Shown here in pieces: positions 63,837 through 64,000 of a stretch of DNA of 64,000 nt (positions within the stretch are counted from its first letter, which is position 1; every line of letters starts with the position of its first letter). Position numbers and translations under genes: made by a program. The DNA is taken from assembly GCA_949987695.1 (NCBI GenBank), contig OX465290.1, positions 150,322,447-150,386,446 on the forward strand. The letters run 5' to 3'. A model generated the notes under the pieces. It did no database searches. It was not told the DNA's origin and worked only from the letters and a program-made list of their open reading frames with translations. The stretch is from Merzomyia westermanni (lineage: Eukaryota > Arthropoda > Insecta > Diptera > Tephritidae).

Positions 63837-64000
63837 TTTACTTTTGCACCATCTGCATCAACATATCGGTTGATAAGGACTTGGGTCTCTCAATTGGTAA
63901 ACCTAACGCGCGATCCCAAACCAAGGAAGCAAGCACGCCGAGCGCACGTGATACGCCAAACAATACAGTATAGTAGTTCATCTCCTTCATGCCATAGTAT
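63837..64000 (-). CDS. Citrate synthase, 3' end of last exon (copy B, cut by window edge)
   Basis: The minus-strand text reads YYGMKEMNYYTVLFGVSRAL, GVLASLVWDRALGLPIERPK and SLSTDMLMQMVQ, ending at a stop at 63837-63839. Over 164 bases it differs from copy A at four sites, three silent and one changing Lys to Gln. That pattern is expected under purifying selection. The rest of the gene, including the exon that is frameshifted in copy A, lies outside the window. Confidence 0.85.

Larger units (their letters stand above)
39397..64000 (+). repeat. Segmental duplication, copy B (right end outside window)
   Basis: This is the second copy of bases 1-18590. It is about 6 kb longer because it carries insertions absent from copy A: SINEs at 39949-40306 and 47059-47412, a piggyBac-like element at 41527-45108, a MITE arm at 45527-45868, a Harbinger-like MITE at 45909-46427, a DD41D transposon at 50227-51530, a LINE mini-element at 59393-59534 and a nested LINE at 60017-60947. 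It lacks the DD41D element at 2651-3905 of copy A. It also has deletions relative to copy A, for example the sequence matching about 945-1037, 15255-15410 and 15900-16085. Most insertions show clean target-site duplications, so they happened after the copies separated. Confidence 0.93.

Overview
The window is insect nuclear DNA, most likely from a higher fly. The evidence is short introns with GT..AG borders in AT-rich sequence, a fly-type mitochondrial citrate synthase, and a dense mix of dipteran transposable elements. A tephritid fruit fly is plausible because two different DD41D (rosa-like) mariner-superfamily elements are present, but this is inference. There are no bacterial features, tRNA genes, rRNA genes or CRISPR arrays.

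The dominant structure is a head-to-tail segmental duplication. Bases 1 to about 18590 (copy A) reappear as 39397 to 64000 (copy B), and both run off the window. Each unit carries, in order, part of an I-like LINE, a decayed Ty3/gypsy element, the Kelch exons of a BTB-BACK-Kelch gene on the plus strand, a LINE with a 2A-like ORF1 on the minus strand, and citrate synthase on the minus strand. Copy B gained about eight insertions that copy A lacks: two tRNA-derived SINEs, a piggyBac-like element with a nested LINE, an arm-type MITE, a Harbinger-like MITE, an intact DD41D element, a nested LINE and a LINE-derived mini-element. Copy A has one private element, a decayed DD41D transposon.

Host genes are few. 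The BTB-BACK exons at 29817-30823 join in frame to the copy B Kelch exons at 54356-57333. This predicts a 562-residue Cul3-adaptor-type protein split by a 23.5-kb intron full of nested elements. The copy A Kelch exons (9643-12601) must pair with BTB exons upstream of the window. Citrate synthase (18427-19920, minus strand) lies between the two Kelch genes. Its three visible exons keep the catalytic residues, but the most 5' of them is broken by frameshifts and a stop. Only the 3' tip of its copy B partner is visible, at 63837-64000.

The most interesting signal is in the Kelch exons. The two copies differ by 35 codons, of which 32 change the amino acid. The changes cluster at positions that line the ligand face of Kelch propellers, while neighbouring introns are nearly identical. 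This suggests diversifying selection, or conversion from another paralogue, on the substrate-recognition surface. The single-copy middle (about 19.9-39.4 kb) holds inverted-repeat elements, transposase remnants, an R2-group LINE piece, the 3' half of the I-like LINE and a mariner element.
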